This document shows positions 1-12,187 of a stretch of 64,000 nt of DNA, in pieces (position 1 is the stretch's first letter; every line of letters begins with the position of its first letter). The stretch lies in NCBI RefSeq assembly GCF_000208865.1, contig NC_018398.1, positions 4,234,812 through 4,298,811 of the forward strand, read 5' to 3'. The notes beneath the pieces are model-generated. The model saw only the letters and a list, made by a program, of their open reading frames with translations, was not told the DNA's origin and ran no database searches. A program made the position numbers and the translations under genes. Origin of the DNA: Neospora caninum Liverpool (lineage: Eukaryota > Apicomplexa > Conoidasida > Eucoccidiorida > Sarcocystidae).

Positions 1-3000
1 TGAGAATGTCTGGCTGGCGCTGGAATCTATACGACAGTGTGCTCGACCGTCCGATTTCGACGCTTTGAGGGTTCCCCGCTAGACAAGGACCAACAACGTG
101 GAGAACCACTATGTGGGTTCCGCGGTAGAGATTATAGGACCAACCATCTTTCTTGTAGGGGCGCAAGTCCCACGGAATCTCTCGTTGCAGCCGCCTCTGT
201 GTACACGCAGCTGGTCCGTGCAACGACAGAACCCACTGGTGTTGCGGCTCCACAGCGTCACGGGGTGTAGGGCCACAGGACGGGTAAACGGGTCAGAGAA
301 AACAAATCACCCCTCTCTGCAGACATGCAGAGTTCCCCAGGTTCCACTTGTCACTCCGTTTTTATTGCCGGGGCACTTGAAAGGGGACATGCTCTTCGCA
401 TGAACGCCGCAGCGGTGTCGGAAACCGCATGCCAAAAAAGCGCCACAGAACCGAAAAGTGTGCCGTCGAGGCGTTCTACATGTAAACATCTGAAACTCTG
501 GCTCGGGGACACTGACGGACGGACACCGCCTCGTTACGTTTCAAGTTTTGGAAGAAATGCACCACGGTTGCCGCTCGTGGACGATTTTAAGTCATCTGTG
601 TGAATCGAAAGGACTCTTAAAACCCAGAGATGGAGAGAGGCGGAAAGGGTGAGAAACCAGGATGCGGCAAGCAATTAGGGCGGTTACGGCAGGTTTTTTC
701 GCCGGAGACGGGAGGACTGCGAATTAACTCGACCTCTCTACGAAGCCTGCGGGTCTAGACACGTGTCGCACCTCTCGATTCAGAACGTGCAGGGGATTCG
801 GATCAGTCAAATGCTCGTAACATGATGGTCATGAGAGCGCAACAGAACTTGGATGCAATACATAAAGACATTCAAGATCTAAACCAGTAGTCCAACTCGT
901 AGTATATACACTCACCAGAAAAAGCGTATAAATAATCCTGTCTCAGAGATTACCGCTCCCAGTACGATGGTACGAATCGATGTTTTGACACGCGACTCAT
1001 CGTCACTCTACGACAGCACAACGCGTGCCCCGTTTGCACATTTCCCTGGGCATCCAATCCAGTGCTCTGCCTTCGGCATTGAAACTAACCCACAGTTCAA
1101 CCCTGTATTCTTTAACTCAGTTAATTAGTGTTAGGTCTGATGTTCTGTACCGACTGCCAAAAAACGTGCGCTGTCAGAGCACCGGTAACACCTCTACCTC
1201 TCCTCTTGGGCAATCGCCGAGCCTGCCTTTCCCCCTTTGGTAACACCGCCCCTGTAGGAGCCTTGCGAAGAGCTGCATCAGAGTGGCGAACCAACCAACT
1301 AAAAAATGCAAAAAGGGTGTCCCCAATTCGCCAACCTCTTGATTATCATGCGTCTCTGGCGTCCTGGATGCCTAAACTGTAGATCAACTGCAAATAAATC
1401 GCCTGCGTCTCAAGTTCTGAAACCAGAAGGCCATTCGTGCCGTTTCTAGCCGACTGCATTGTTCAGAAACCTCTAACAGGAAGAACCGGTATGGGTCGAC
1501 AAATAAGACAACGGTCCATTTTTGCTAGGACGCGGAAAACCGCCAAGATATGCTTCGGAGTTCACTGGCTACTCACACCATTGTCTACGTTTGTACACGG
1601 TGCATGCACACATTAGGCACGCGCCCCCGAGACTCGTCTACAGAATGCTGACTACCTTTCCTGGAAGAATTGACTCAAAACTGCCAGAGAAGTCGTGTTC
1701 GTCATTCTACAGCGAAGGGATGTTCTACCCCACAAGACGAGGGCGCTTCCAAGTGATTCAGTTCGATGCATACTTTGCGGTGCTGGGACAGAAAACTGTA
1801 CAGATTCAGGTTCGTAGTTCGAGGGGACGAAAACACCATATTTTAGGAGACGCCGATATAATAGGCGCTTCTATTCAGGGGAAACGCATGAGCCATCAAA
1901 GAAAAAGAAAAGAGGAATGAGGTATAGGGTCTATTAGCTGTAGATGAGAACACAGTGGGTGTCGCCCCCCCAACACCAGCGCAAAGAGTACCAACTCAAG
2001 GTGAAAACGATTCAAACCGTATAGGAACAGCTACAGGACAACAGGGCGGTCACGGCTTCGCGTACAGCACAACAAGCAGGGAAGGAATTCTCTTCTTCCC
2101 GGACTTTCGGGATTTCTGTGTTTCAGACACAAGGAAAAAGTTTCTAGTACATGCGTGTGCAAGTTTCAAAATGGTGTATATTAGAAACACCCAACAGAGA
2201 TCCTTGAACAACTGCGCGCGGGACGCTTAACGAAAACAAAACTGCAAATGAACTGCAGTCGTTGCAACCGCGTAATCCATTCCCAATCGTAGACTTCATC
2301 CAGTTGCTTGGTGCTCAGCCATCATATGCCTGTCTCACCATTTCCAATATTTTTTGTCTCCGTCTCCCATCCCCTCTTTTTTCACTATCTGCGACACTAT
2401 TTGCCTTCTCGCACTTTTTGCTTGCGGTATTCCTGCAGAGTCCAGAAGGAACACACCTTCGTGAACACACACACACACACACATACGCGGAGACCACAGA
2501 CTCGTTCCCCCCCACGTATCACCAGACAGAAATGCTCGGAATCAATTTAGGAAGCAGAAAAGACGTGAGACCCGTAAAAACTTGCCGGATTTTTTGTCCC
2601 CGCCAGGCAGCAAAACGCAAATGCCACAGCGCAGAAGGAATTGAGACGTCACGAGGAGCAATGAGCGTAGAATAGCCGAGGCTAGCCATGCACGGCCAAA
2701 GGACATACATACACCCTCAAACACCGGAAATAAAGTAACTTGTTTCTTCGGTACTCCGATAAACTAGCTTCTCCTGGAAAAGCTTCACGGCTGCTCTCCA
2801 GGGTAGTGAACACACTGAACAGTGGCGCAGAAGTTTCGAGAATGTCCACAGAAAAAACAGCAACATTCGTGATGATTCGTTTTTCGTAGATCTATTTGCC
2901 TGCTCTAAACACCCTGAATGCTTCAGCATTCAGTTTTTGCCCCTGCCTTCGACGAAGCAGGCGGCGAATGACATTATTAGGTATCGTGTGTTGAAGACGC

Positions 3001-3276
3001 AAAGAAGAAAAACCATAAAACACCTACAAGGGGTGGCCATGAAAAACTTTTTGCTTTGGTTAAGAAACGTACGCCCACGATACAGATCCACAAGCGGGAG
3101 AAACTGGGCGTCTCACCCCGCCCGCAGTTTCGAAGCTTTCAGCGTTGTCTCGAACTGGACTTTCCACAGTGTATCTGCCAAAAGGGTTCTCCTCCCCGGC
3201 TCACCACCCGTCGCTCTTGATGGACCTTTTGCGCGCGGTCTGCCTCGTCCTCGTCCCCCCACCCCCCCCCCCCCAA
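1..3276. other. Region with no recognisable gene
   Basis: Open frames here are short, overlap on both strands, and show neither a recognisable domain nor a credible splice chain. The longest plus-strand frame (about 130 codons near 1522-1920) resembles no family I know. The base composition looks like parasite intergenic DNA, not vector. A short (AC)n tract lies near 2466-2484, and the stretch ends in a poly-C run directly before an N gap. Because vector-like sequence follows that gap, this block may not be the true neighbour of the gene at 3.7 kb. Confidence 0.5.
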
Positions 3277-3376
3277 NNNNNNNNNNNNNNNNNNNNNNNN
3301 NNNNNNNNNNNNNNNNNNNNNNNNNNNNNNNNNNNNNNNNNNNNNNNNNNNNNNNNNNNNNNNNNNNNNNNNNNNN
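3277..3376. other. Assembly gap, 100 N
   Basis: Exactly 100 Ns follow a C-rich run (3255-3274). A round 100-N gap usually means the true size is unknown. The right edge enters bacterial cat sequence, so the gap joins a parasite contig end to a contig or read end carrying vector. Confidence 0.98.
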
Positions 3377-3697
3377 TTGCCCGCCTGATGAATGCTCATC
3401 CGGAGTTCCGTATGGCAATGAAAGACGGTGAGCTGGTGATATGGGATAGTGTTCACCCTTGTTACACCGTTTTCCATGAGCAAACTGAAACGTTTTCATC
3501 GCTCTGGAGTGAATACCACGACGATTTCCGGCAGTTTCTACACATATATTCGCAAGATGTGGCGTGTTACGGTGAAAACCTGGCCTATTTCCCTAAAGGG
3601 TTTATTGAGAATATGTTTTTCGTCTCAGCCAATCCCTGGGTGAGTTTCACCAGTTTTGATTTAAACGTGGCCAATATGGACAACTTCTTGCCCCGTT
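3377..3697 (+). pseudogene. cat: Partial bacterial chloramphenicol acetyltransferase, probably vector-derived
   Basis: The plus-strand frame starting at 3379 reads as an internal part of the type I (Tn9-type) chloramphenicol acetyltransferase used as a marker in many plasmids, BACs and fosmids. Recognisable stretches include [53 protein letters not shown] and [16 protein letters not shown]. By recall of the 219-residue protein this covers about residues 64-166. It lacks the N-terminus and the C-terminal segment with the catalytic histidine, so it encodes no working enzyme. The left end is cut by the N gap. The match breaks down around 3690-3697, where the sequence blurs into parasite-like DNA. 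The codon usage is bacterial, unlike its neighbours. The likely source is untrimmed cloning vector. A transgenic parasite line is less likely, because cat is also used as a marker in Toxoplasma. Confidence 0.95.
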
Positions 3698-3728
3698 CCC
3701 CCCAACCCTCACGTCTTCAAGAGACCGG

Positions 3729-6700
3729 TCAACACTGAAACGCGAAGCCGCGAGTATCGGCAGCGGAGCTCCATGCAGCAGTCGAAGTTCCAACCATTCT
3801 CTGATTCGTCATCGCCCCTCTCGCTCGCGGAGTCATGACCCCCGATCCCTGCGCTTTTTGCGGCTTGGTGCGCACGAACGGGGGCTGGCCCAGGAGAGTT
3901 CTGTGCAGTCCTGGCACGGCGTGAAAATCCGACAGAGCCGACGGGCCACAGACAAAGACGTTGGAGTGCTGCCAGTCGACGGCCTTGACACCGTCTTCAG
4001 TCCCTCCCATTCTGAAAAGCATCGCTCCGCTCGTTGCGCAGTTCGCACCAGCCCGCATCGCACCGGAGGACTGGCCTTGAGCGTCTTTGTGGAGTCCAGA
4101 AGCAAGGAACGCCCCCGGCTTCGTAGCTGGAATAGCCTGCGTCACCGGCGATGCTGCCTTCTCCGTGGGCGCTACAGGGGACCACGGGAAGGCGGCACGA
4201 CGAGCGAACCGCGACAACGACCCAACGGGCGGTGCGCCTCGCGCAGGCTCATGCGCTTCGTCACCCTCGCGATAGACGCCGTTCTCTTCAGCGATGGAAA
4301 TGGCAAGCGCTTCTGCTGCCTCTGGCCATCCCCAGGCGGCCGAGTCTTTTCCGGACTCCTGCTCAGAACCCGCCTGCAAGGAGGAAGGCGCAGGAGTGGG
4401 GACAGCAGACGCAGCAGATTCCAACTGGACAGGACTCGGAGGGGAGTTCACATACACCAGCGAACCATTGCCGCAAGGTGAAGAAACCGGCAGGGGAGGG
4501 CAAGAGGAGAAAGAGAACGCATGTGGGAGGCCGGGGTAGCCGGACTGCTGTTCAACACCGCCTGCGCCGTTGGGCTGAGGAACACTCTCCTTTGGAGACG
4601 GGATCGGCGTGGAGGAGGGGCCAGCGTTGACAGACGATGCACTTGGATGTGCAGGAACAGGAGTGTGCGGCACGGCGCTCACAGATTCCCCGCCCGCGCC
4701 TGAGGGATGAGCTTGGTGTTGCTGCCACTGCGCGACCTGGCGTTGCCACGCGTCTTGCCACAACTCTTGGCGAGACATCTCTCTTAGGTTTTGCCCTCGA
4801 CTGGCGTCGACGCCTCCGGGCGCAATCTCTGGCAAACTCAGCTTTCGCTGCGGGGACTTCACGGGCCCCGACGCAGCGCCTGCGTGTCCGTCAGCTTTTG
4901 ACGCTCCGCCTTTACTCTGCATCGGTTTTAGAGGACTTCCCCCCGTCGGTTTCTTCTTGTCTGGGTGTTCGGGGCGACTGACAGAAGCCTTTCCGTTCTT
5001 GGCGCGTGGGGCGCTCGCTTCGTGCGCATGCACCGCCTCCTTTTTGCTGGATACATCCACAGGGCGCTTTGCAGCGACGACGCGAGGAATGGGGCGCGAC
5101 GCAATGTGGAGGTTGCTGATGCAGAACGAGGACAACCCCGCCGCGGGGTCTCTTTTCCTTCGGGAGTCGACGTGCGCCGCTTCGTGATCCCCTTCGATCT
5201 TTCCGCTTTCCCTGTTTCGTGTGCTCTGTTCAGACGACGCAGACGGCACCAGGCCGGACGGGTGGTGCATATGGCCGACAATAGGCGTGCTGGCTTCCCT
5301 GCCTTCGTTCAGCTGTCTCTCGTCTCCCGCGTCTACACTCTCACTCGCAGGTGGGGCGCCGTGCGGAGCGGAATACGAGGCGGGAGACAGGCTGGCGCCA
5401 GGCATAGGGGAGTGCGGCAACGACACGAACTGCGACTTGCCGACAGGCCCCCGACTCGGCTGCTGCGCTGGGGACATGGCAGAAGCCGGAAATGGCGCCT
5501 GGTACAGAGGGTTGAACGTGGCAGATGCATTTCCGACCGGGGCAGGATTCGGAGACTGTGCGGGCGGCATCGGAGACATCACGTAGGGCACGGCACTGGA
5601 GCCCATGTTGGGATAGAGACCGAACTGCGCGCCGGAGGGCGGGCCAGAGGGGAAGCCTGGCTGCCCAGGAATGTTCGGCACCGCGTGGTGATTGGCGATA
5701 CAAACAGGATTGTTCGGATTCCCCTGCAACGGCGGAGGCATAGAAGCACGCGGGGCGGGGTAAGTTGCAGGCTCGAAGCCGTAGTCGAGGTTCTGGACGT
5801 GGGAAGGAAACTGCCCCGCTTGCGCCATGTGGGGAACGTAAGACTGAGCGGCTTGCCACAAGGGAACGGTGGGTGGAGACGGGGTCGGTTGGAGGTGCTC
5901 TGGGCAGAGGTAGGATGCCGGCTGGGAATACACATCACAAAAAAGCGGGACGGAATCCACACACGCACACACACACAGAGATTGCACAAGGCAGGAGGAC
6001 TGCAAACACACAAAACGTGTCGACCAAAAAAGCACGCATCAGATGCGCTCCATCCGTCCGGCGTCGCGAAGAATACGCTTCGCACACACATCCCCAATGG
6101 ATTGCAAAAGAAACTGCGCACACACGGCACACGTCTAATACCGCGAGCGGGAAGAACGACGCCTTCCGCGCGCCGAGGTTGGCAGTCTGTGCCATCATGC
6201 AGAACTCTGACTGCCTTTGCGTGCGTACCGTTGCCACAAGAAGCGCTCGCTGCATTCCGGCTCCATGGTCTGCGCCGGCGGCGGACACGACCCAGGCCGG
6301 ATGGTTTTTCTCCTGTGCAGAAGCAGCCTGTGTCGCGGCGGCGCCCGCGTCGAGGTTGGTCCCTGAGGGGCCCAGCGCCTGTGCCCGTCGCCCCGCGCTC
6401 TCGGTTCCCGAGCCGCTTTCGCCGCAAGGATTTCCAGCGGCGTGCCGAGGAGTCGCGGAGCTTCCCTTTGCGTTTTTCTCGCTGAGGCGCCTGCGCGAGG
6501 CAGCGGAGTTCTGGGATCCAGTTGAAGCCGCCAGGGAGAGTCGCGGAGCGTGGGAGCGTGTGCTGCCGGCGAGAGGCGGGTCTTGCGATCGCGCGCGCTG
6601 CTTCTCCATGGCGCTTTCCCACAGGCGCGCAAACACCGAAGGAAGCTCGTGCGTCCCCTTCTGGCGGTTTGCATGCTGCGGCAGAGGACGGGCACTCCGA

Positions 6701-9429
6701 CTGCGCCCGCGGGCCGCCCCGAGAGAACGGCTGTCGAGCATATCCACGCTGCAGTCGAGGGCCTTGCTTCCCGTGCTCGCACGACTCATGGAACCGGTCG
6801 AAGTCCAAGAGCTTCCAACGCTGAAGCGGCTTCCCTGGCTGACGGTTCCCGGCGCGACCCCGCCCAGCGCACCTGCGCCGGCGGTCGCGGCGTGGCTGCT
6901 CACGCCTCCGGCGGTCCAGAGTTTCGCGCGGCTCGCGTTCGCCTTGAGCGGCGTGCCTCGCCTCCCAGCGGCGGAACCGGGTTTCTTGGCGTCTGTCGCC
7001 TGCATCCGACTCGCCACGGTGGGCTGAGCGAATCCCCTGTTCGCGATCGTGTCCCGCAGACGGTCCGGGTGGCCGCAAAAGGCACACAGGCTCTTGTAGC
7101 GAAGGCCGTGGGGACACAGCAGTCGGCTGCTGCTCCGGGTGCGGCCTGGCGCCAGCGCGCCGAGCGATCCGCGAGCGCGAGTCGCGAGAGGACGCGGTGC
7201 ACTCGCTGCTGCGCGAAGGCTCGTGTGGTTCTCAGACAGGCTGCGCCGCAAGTGGCGGTTGTTTTGAGGGCGTCCAGTCTGGGCAGAGGCAACGCGGTTT
7301 CGGCTGCGCGACCCTACCGAAGAGCGACGAGGCGTGCTCGGGTGGTGGCGGTGCGCAGGGGAACGGGGCGCAGCCGCAGGATTCCCCGATGTGGATGCGC
7401 TTATCGGAACAACTTTCCGGCCAGCTGCGGCGCCGCGGCTGGCGGCCCGCGAGCTCTGACGACTGGTCGCGGCCGAGGATCCCGAGGAAGATCGTTGAGG
7501 GGACTTCCCGCCGCACGCGCGCCGAATGGCTTCGACCGCCTTTCGGATTTGGGCGCGACTGGTCAGGATGATGCGCTGCTGCTGGAGAATGGCGATGATT
7601 TGCGCCCGCGCGGCAGGCGGCAGTTCGGTCCAGGAAGGGCCGCGACGCGGGGACGCGGTGCCTCCCGCAGCGGCTCCGCTGATTTGCTTGATCAGCTGCG
7701 CGGCTGACACGCGGTTAAAAATCGCGGGCGAGCACGAGTGACGCGACGGCACAGCGGGCTTTGCGTTTCCCCCCGGTGCGCCGCCGTGCGCTGGAAGACG
7801 AGGGCTCTTCCTTTCCTGCACAGCGGAGGCGCTCGACAGAGCTTGTGGACCTGCGCTCTTCGCTTGGTGAGCTGGGGCCGTGGAGACAGTCCGCGCGTTG
7901 CGAGACACTCCTAGTGCGGAGGCGACTGCATGCGAGGGTACAGGTTTCGCGGCAGGTGGACAGCGACCGCGTGGCCGAGATGGACCTGTTTCTTTCGCCG
8001 GCGCGGGCTGCTTCGCTTTCGGCGCAGGCTTCTTCAGCAAGCGCGGAGCGACGGCGGCGGCAGCGGGGGATGGTCGGGAGGCGGCGACGGCAGCGGGGGA
8101 TGGTCGGGAGGCGGCGACGGCAGCGGGGGAAGGGCGGGAGGCGGCGACGGCAGCGGAAGATGGTCGGGAGGGGGTGACGGCAGCGGGGGATGGTCGGGAG
8201 GGGGTGACGGCAGCGGGGGATGGTCGGGAGGGGGTGACGGCGGGGGAAGGGTGTGCACCGTCTGAGGGTTGGCTGTGAGGCACTGCTGGAACAGGGGTCG
8301 GGCTGTTTGAAGTCACGGGATGCATTTCAGTTGCGTTTCTGTCCCAAAAACCGCTCGCGGATGCGAACTCGGTCGGGAGGTTGATGGGGCCTCGGTCGTC
8401 ACTCGGTCCGATACAGACGTTGGCTTCGTTGACCGGCGAAACGGCCCTCTCGCTTTCGGAGTCTTGGGAGAGCTCGAAACTGATTTCGTCGTCATCTTGG
8501 CGTGGCGACAGCTCCGCTTGGAATTTCATCAACTCCTCTAGACTCGGCCCCCCGAACGTCTGCCCGAGTTCGGTCAAGTAGTGCAAGACTGACGCCCCGT
8601 CGTGTTCCAGCTGGGAGATTGGCCCTTCGGCGCGTTGGCCGAGGAGAAGCTGCGCCCGACTGCTGCTCGACGAGATCGACTTCTGTTTCTGGTTGAGCTG
8701 TGCGAGGACCTCCTCAGAAAGTCGACTCGTGTGGCTGTGCAAGCTCGACTCGCTCCCGTTGCTCTGGGGGAAGTTTGCCTCGTCTGCGACGGGGCACAGA
8801 GGCGCGGTGAGCAGCGTTGCGCCTGCGTACGCTGCCGCCTCTGGACTTTCGTTCGCCGCTGGCTCCGTGGCGACGCTCAAGCTGCCGCAAGTCCTCGCGT
8901 CGCCAGCTGAGTGCAACTCTCCAGAAAGACCGGGGGACAAAACCTGGTCTGACCCCGTTGACTTCAGGCGGTTCACACTGTAGCAATAATCCAAATCAGA
9001 GGTTGCATTGGTCTGCGCACGCGTTTGCTGCTCTTCGAATTCCGTTCCGCCTTCGGACTCGTCTTCACCCTGAGCGGCGTCGTACTCGGACGAAGGCACG
9101 GCGTTCCTGCAGTCGGCGGAGTCGAAGGAGACTTGGTCTGCGTCGAAGTTCTGCTGGACCATGGCCATGTTCGATGGCAAGGACGGTTCGTCGAAGCCGA
9201 GAGCCTCGACAGACGGCGAGGGAGCGAGCGGTTTCGCTCGCCATACTAGAGGTGAACCTTTGGAAGGCCTTGCCGTCTTGGACTCATCGACAAGCTTGCC
9301 TGTGCGGAGTTCGGAGACACTTGGCCGCGCGGCTCTGCCTTGAGGCGAGCTCGTCGCCAAGAGCCTGTCGGAAACCCCGTGCCGCGGAGGGGAGTGGACG
9401 CCGGGGCTGCCGGCGGTCGGAGAGGCCAT
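3729..9429 (-). CDS. Large disordered protein of unknown function, two exons
   Basis: I do not recognise this family. Exon 1 runs from the ATG at 9429 ([14 protein letters not shown]) to 6229. A 307-bp intron (6228-5922) follows, with donor ACG|GTACGC and acceptor TATTCCCAG. Exon 2 runs from 5921 ([12 protein letters not shown]) to a stop at 3729. Both junctions are phase 0, giving about 1,797 residues. The open frame reaches further upstream, but only from a GTG, so the ATG at 9429 is preferred. Most of the protein is Ser/Pro/Ala/Arg-rich and probably disordered. Three parts look ordered: a helical segment near [20 protein letters not shown], a small Cys/His knuckle [16 protein letters not shown] at about residues 760-780 that could bind metal, and a helix [19 protein letters not shown] in exon 2. 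A 10-residue [14 protein letters not shown] repeat lies in exon 1. The stop codon is only about 30 bp from the vector-derived block, so the 3' end needs checking. Confidence 0.75.
8071..8250 (-). repeat. 30-bp coding minisatellite, about six units
   Basis: Six near-identical 30-bp units start at 8071, 8101, 8131, 8161, 8191 and 8221, on the plus strand tggtcgggaggcggcgacgg followed by cagcggggga. Two sub-types differ by GGCGGCGAC versus GGGGGTGAC. On the minus strand each unit encodes a ten-residue Ser-Arg-Pro-Ser-Pro-Ala-Ala-Val repeat, so the array stays in frame and lengthens a disordered segment. It is a likely length polymorphism between strains. Confidence 0.9.
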
Positions 9430-12187
9430 GGCCACAGATGGAAAGAGTGAGGAAGGAGCGCAGGAAAAGGATCCAGCGAGTTTTTGTACACTGTTTACAA
9501 CAGATCTGAAATGTGCCGGTTTTTCCGCGGGGATCTCCCTGGCGGCGCGCACCAGATGTATCCGGGGGAGTCGAGAGACAGTCGGTTGTGTTCCGCCAGC
9601 GGGGCCCGCGTTGTGGGTTTCAGAGAGACCAATTTCTTTCGCCCAAAAAAGAGGCGCGAACAGGCTCGATCCTCAGAGAGAAACGAAGGAGCCGGTTTCC
9701 AAGACTTTGCGATTTCCTTAGGACCGAATACACGAGAGACCGCGCGCGGCGTGCCAGCTGACTCCGTCACTCTTCAGGAGGTTGAGGGCGCCTCCTCTAC
9801 CCCGGCCTCGTCCACGGGGGCCGAGGTGACTTTTGGAGATCACGCGGGAAGTTGAGCGTGAAAAGAATTTCGTCTCTTCGGCTGCGAAAAACCTCTCAAG
9901 CAAACCGGTTCTCTCGATTGTTTTGCAAGACAGCACGGTCCGCGTTGCACAAAGCCGCTCGACGAGCGTCTTCGCTTCTGGGGGGCTGCGCTGTTTCAGC
10001 GCATCCGAGAAACGGGTCTTGGCTTCTGCAAAACTCGCGTTCGCGGCACGACCGCTGTCTTGCTTTTGTGTACTCACAGACCTGGGAATTTCCCTTTCTC
10101 CAGTGCATGGGGGTGAAAAGAGATCTCGAATTCGGGGTTGGGACCTCACAGAAAGCTTTGCATTCGAGAAAGCTAGATGAATTCATTTGCAAGCACTGGT
10201 GCGGCGCAGCGCGTGCCTGCCGTGGACGCGCGGATGAGCACAGTCAGCCCATCCACTCGCCGCGCATCCTCAGCAAGCAATACGATCTGTCTTGCCACAG
10301 TCACGCCGCGCTCGGGCGTTGCGCGGGGTCGGCGCAACGCCAGGAGAGCGAGGAGCAGTCTCTGTATAGCTTTCGAACTGTTAGACAGCTGAGGGTAGAC
10401 GCGAAGAACAGCGCGTTTTGTCTCTTGGCGACAAGTGGTTCCCCAATTGCAAGCGTATCTGCGACGAGTATCCGGCAACTTCGTGGCCGCGGCCCCGCCC
10501 CCCGTCCGGAGGCGGTGACTGACCGGGAAAGACAAATCGTTCGCTGAGAATGCGAGAGCTTCTTTTTGTTAGCGGCCAGCGTAAGATGTGGAAAACGTCC
10601 TCGTAGCTTGCGTCACAGCCAAGACACCCGCGTTAGAAGCACTCTTGCCACGGTGGCAAAAGAGGAAACCCTGAAGCTGCTGAGGTTCTCTGAGAGGCGG
10701 ACTCTGTTCCGAAATGCAATTCGGATGCGAAAGACCGAGCGGGGGGCGACCACGACACGCACCAACGTCGGGTGAAAGGCTGCTCGGCGGGAGGCACATC
10801 GCCTTTAACCGGAGGCACAAACGGTCACACGCGTGCTAGCAGCAGCGCAAGGATGCAGAAACTGTGCGAGAGAACGGCGCTATCTCCGTGCTTCTGGAAT
10901 CCAGAAAACGCACTCTCCACAAGGCAAGAGCACAGGAGTGTCGCGTGCCCAACTATCTTTTCTCAGCTCCGGAGACCACGTGCCTCGGAAAGCCTAGAGT
11001 GCAATAGACGGCTGCACAGCGGGAACAGCACATCCTACACATTCTGAGGTGATGTGTGCTGCATATATCAACACCTGTGAAGTCGTCTTCGTGGCACACA
11101 GGATTATCTCCGGCGTGCCAGAAAATCTGACTTCGAGATGCATCGGCAGTGTCGGCGGATGCCTCCGCCGATGCGTGTCCAAAGGAGATGGAAACCCGAG
11201 CCGCAGCAGCTTCAGGTTTCAGGCGATGCCCATTGAAAACGCTGCGCCGTCTGTTTTGCTCCATGCGCCGCGAAGGAGCGTCAGGCGACCGACGATCTGC
11301 ATACACTGGAGAAGCAAACGTCTCGACTAGCTTTGTTCTGGTAGTCCTGGTACTTCCGAGATTCCATTTGCGCAGACAATACGCACGCGCCGGCCTGGAG
11401 GTGCCTTTTCTGGTGCGGAGTGAGGTCTTTGGAGTTCGACAGGAGGTACAGACTCGCTGTCTTCTCCCAACACTTTGCGGCGGGATTCCCGAGTAGTAGA
11501 CTGCCTGTGTCAACAGTCTGTCAGTCGTCGCTCCGAAACAGAGTTCCACGGTCTCGTCCGACCTTTCGTCGGCACGAAGAGAGCGCAACACCGGAAGGGG
11601 GGAGGAACGGCCCGAATCGCCTACCTACTTTTTTTCTGCCGCCGAATTCAATGTGTACGAGCACACCTGTATCCTAGTTCGGCAAGTTCCTTGTTTCTAG
11701 TGTAAAAAGCCCGCAGTCCTTGGCTTCGCATCGCAGGAAAGCAGCAGACTACTGATTCGATTGCAGTGATTAACGTTTGCGTAGACAGGGAATACCTAAC
11801 TCTTCGTCTGGGTGAAAACAGTGTGTGGTGAAAACAGAAGATACGGCACGACTGGGATTGCAGACAGCGGGTTTCAATACCCGCCCCAGCGACGGATTTT
11901 TGGGGCTACTAGGTTGCCAAGCCTCCGGGCGGTATTTAGTCCGCACCAGACTTCCGGTCTTCTGAGTACTAACTCCCATTTCCAAGATTCCCACAGAATA
12001 AACAGAGCGTGACGAAGTGACAGTCTGTGGGAAGAGGGTTCCCCTGTCCTGTTGCGTCTTGCTTTAACGAGTGAAACTGGCACACACGCCCAGAGGGCTC
12101 AAAGCGGTGAGAGAATGTCTTGTGAACCGGAAAGTCGAGAAAAAACGCGCTCTCTGGATAACGTTTCCCCGACGCCACAGTTGTTTA
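9430..12187. other. Intergenic: promoter of the 9.4-kb gene and 3' flank of the OB-fold gene
   Basis: I see no credible gene here. Frames of up to about 230 codons exist on both strands, but they mirror each other, lack domains and have no convincing splice chain. The 9430-9850 part lies directly upstream of the minus-strand ATG at 9429 and should hold its promoter and 5' UTR. The 12187 end should hold the 3' UTR of the next minus-strand gene. Confidence 0.5.

Noticed and set aside
4965..6485. 506-codon plus-strand frame over the 3.7-9.4 kb gene
   Set aside because: It mirrors the minus-strand gene in GC-rich, Arg-rich wording, crosses that gene's intron, and has no domain. The minus-strand model has a clean in-phase splice and an ATG start.
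5579..7117. 512-codon minus-strand frame overlapping the same gene
   Set aside because: Arg/Pro-rich alternate frame with no domain; it uses the wrong frame on both sides of the supported intron.
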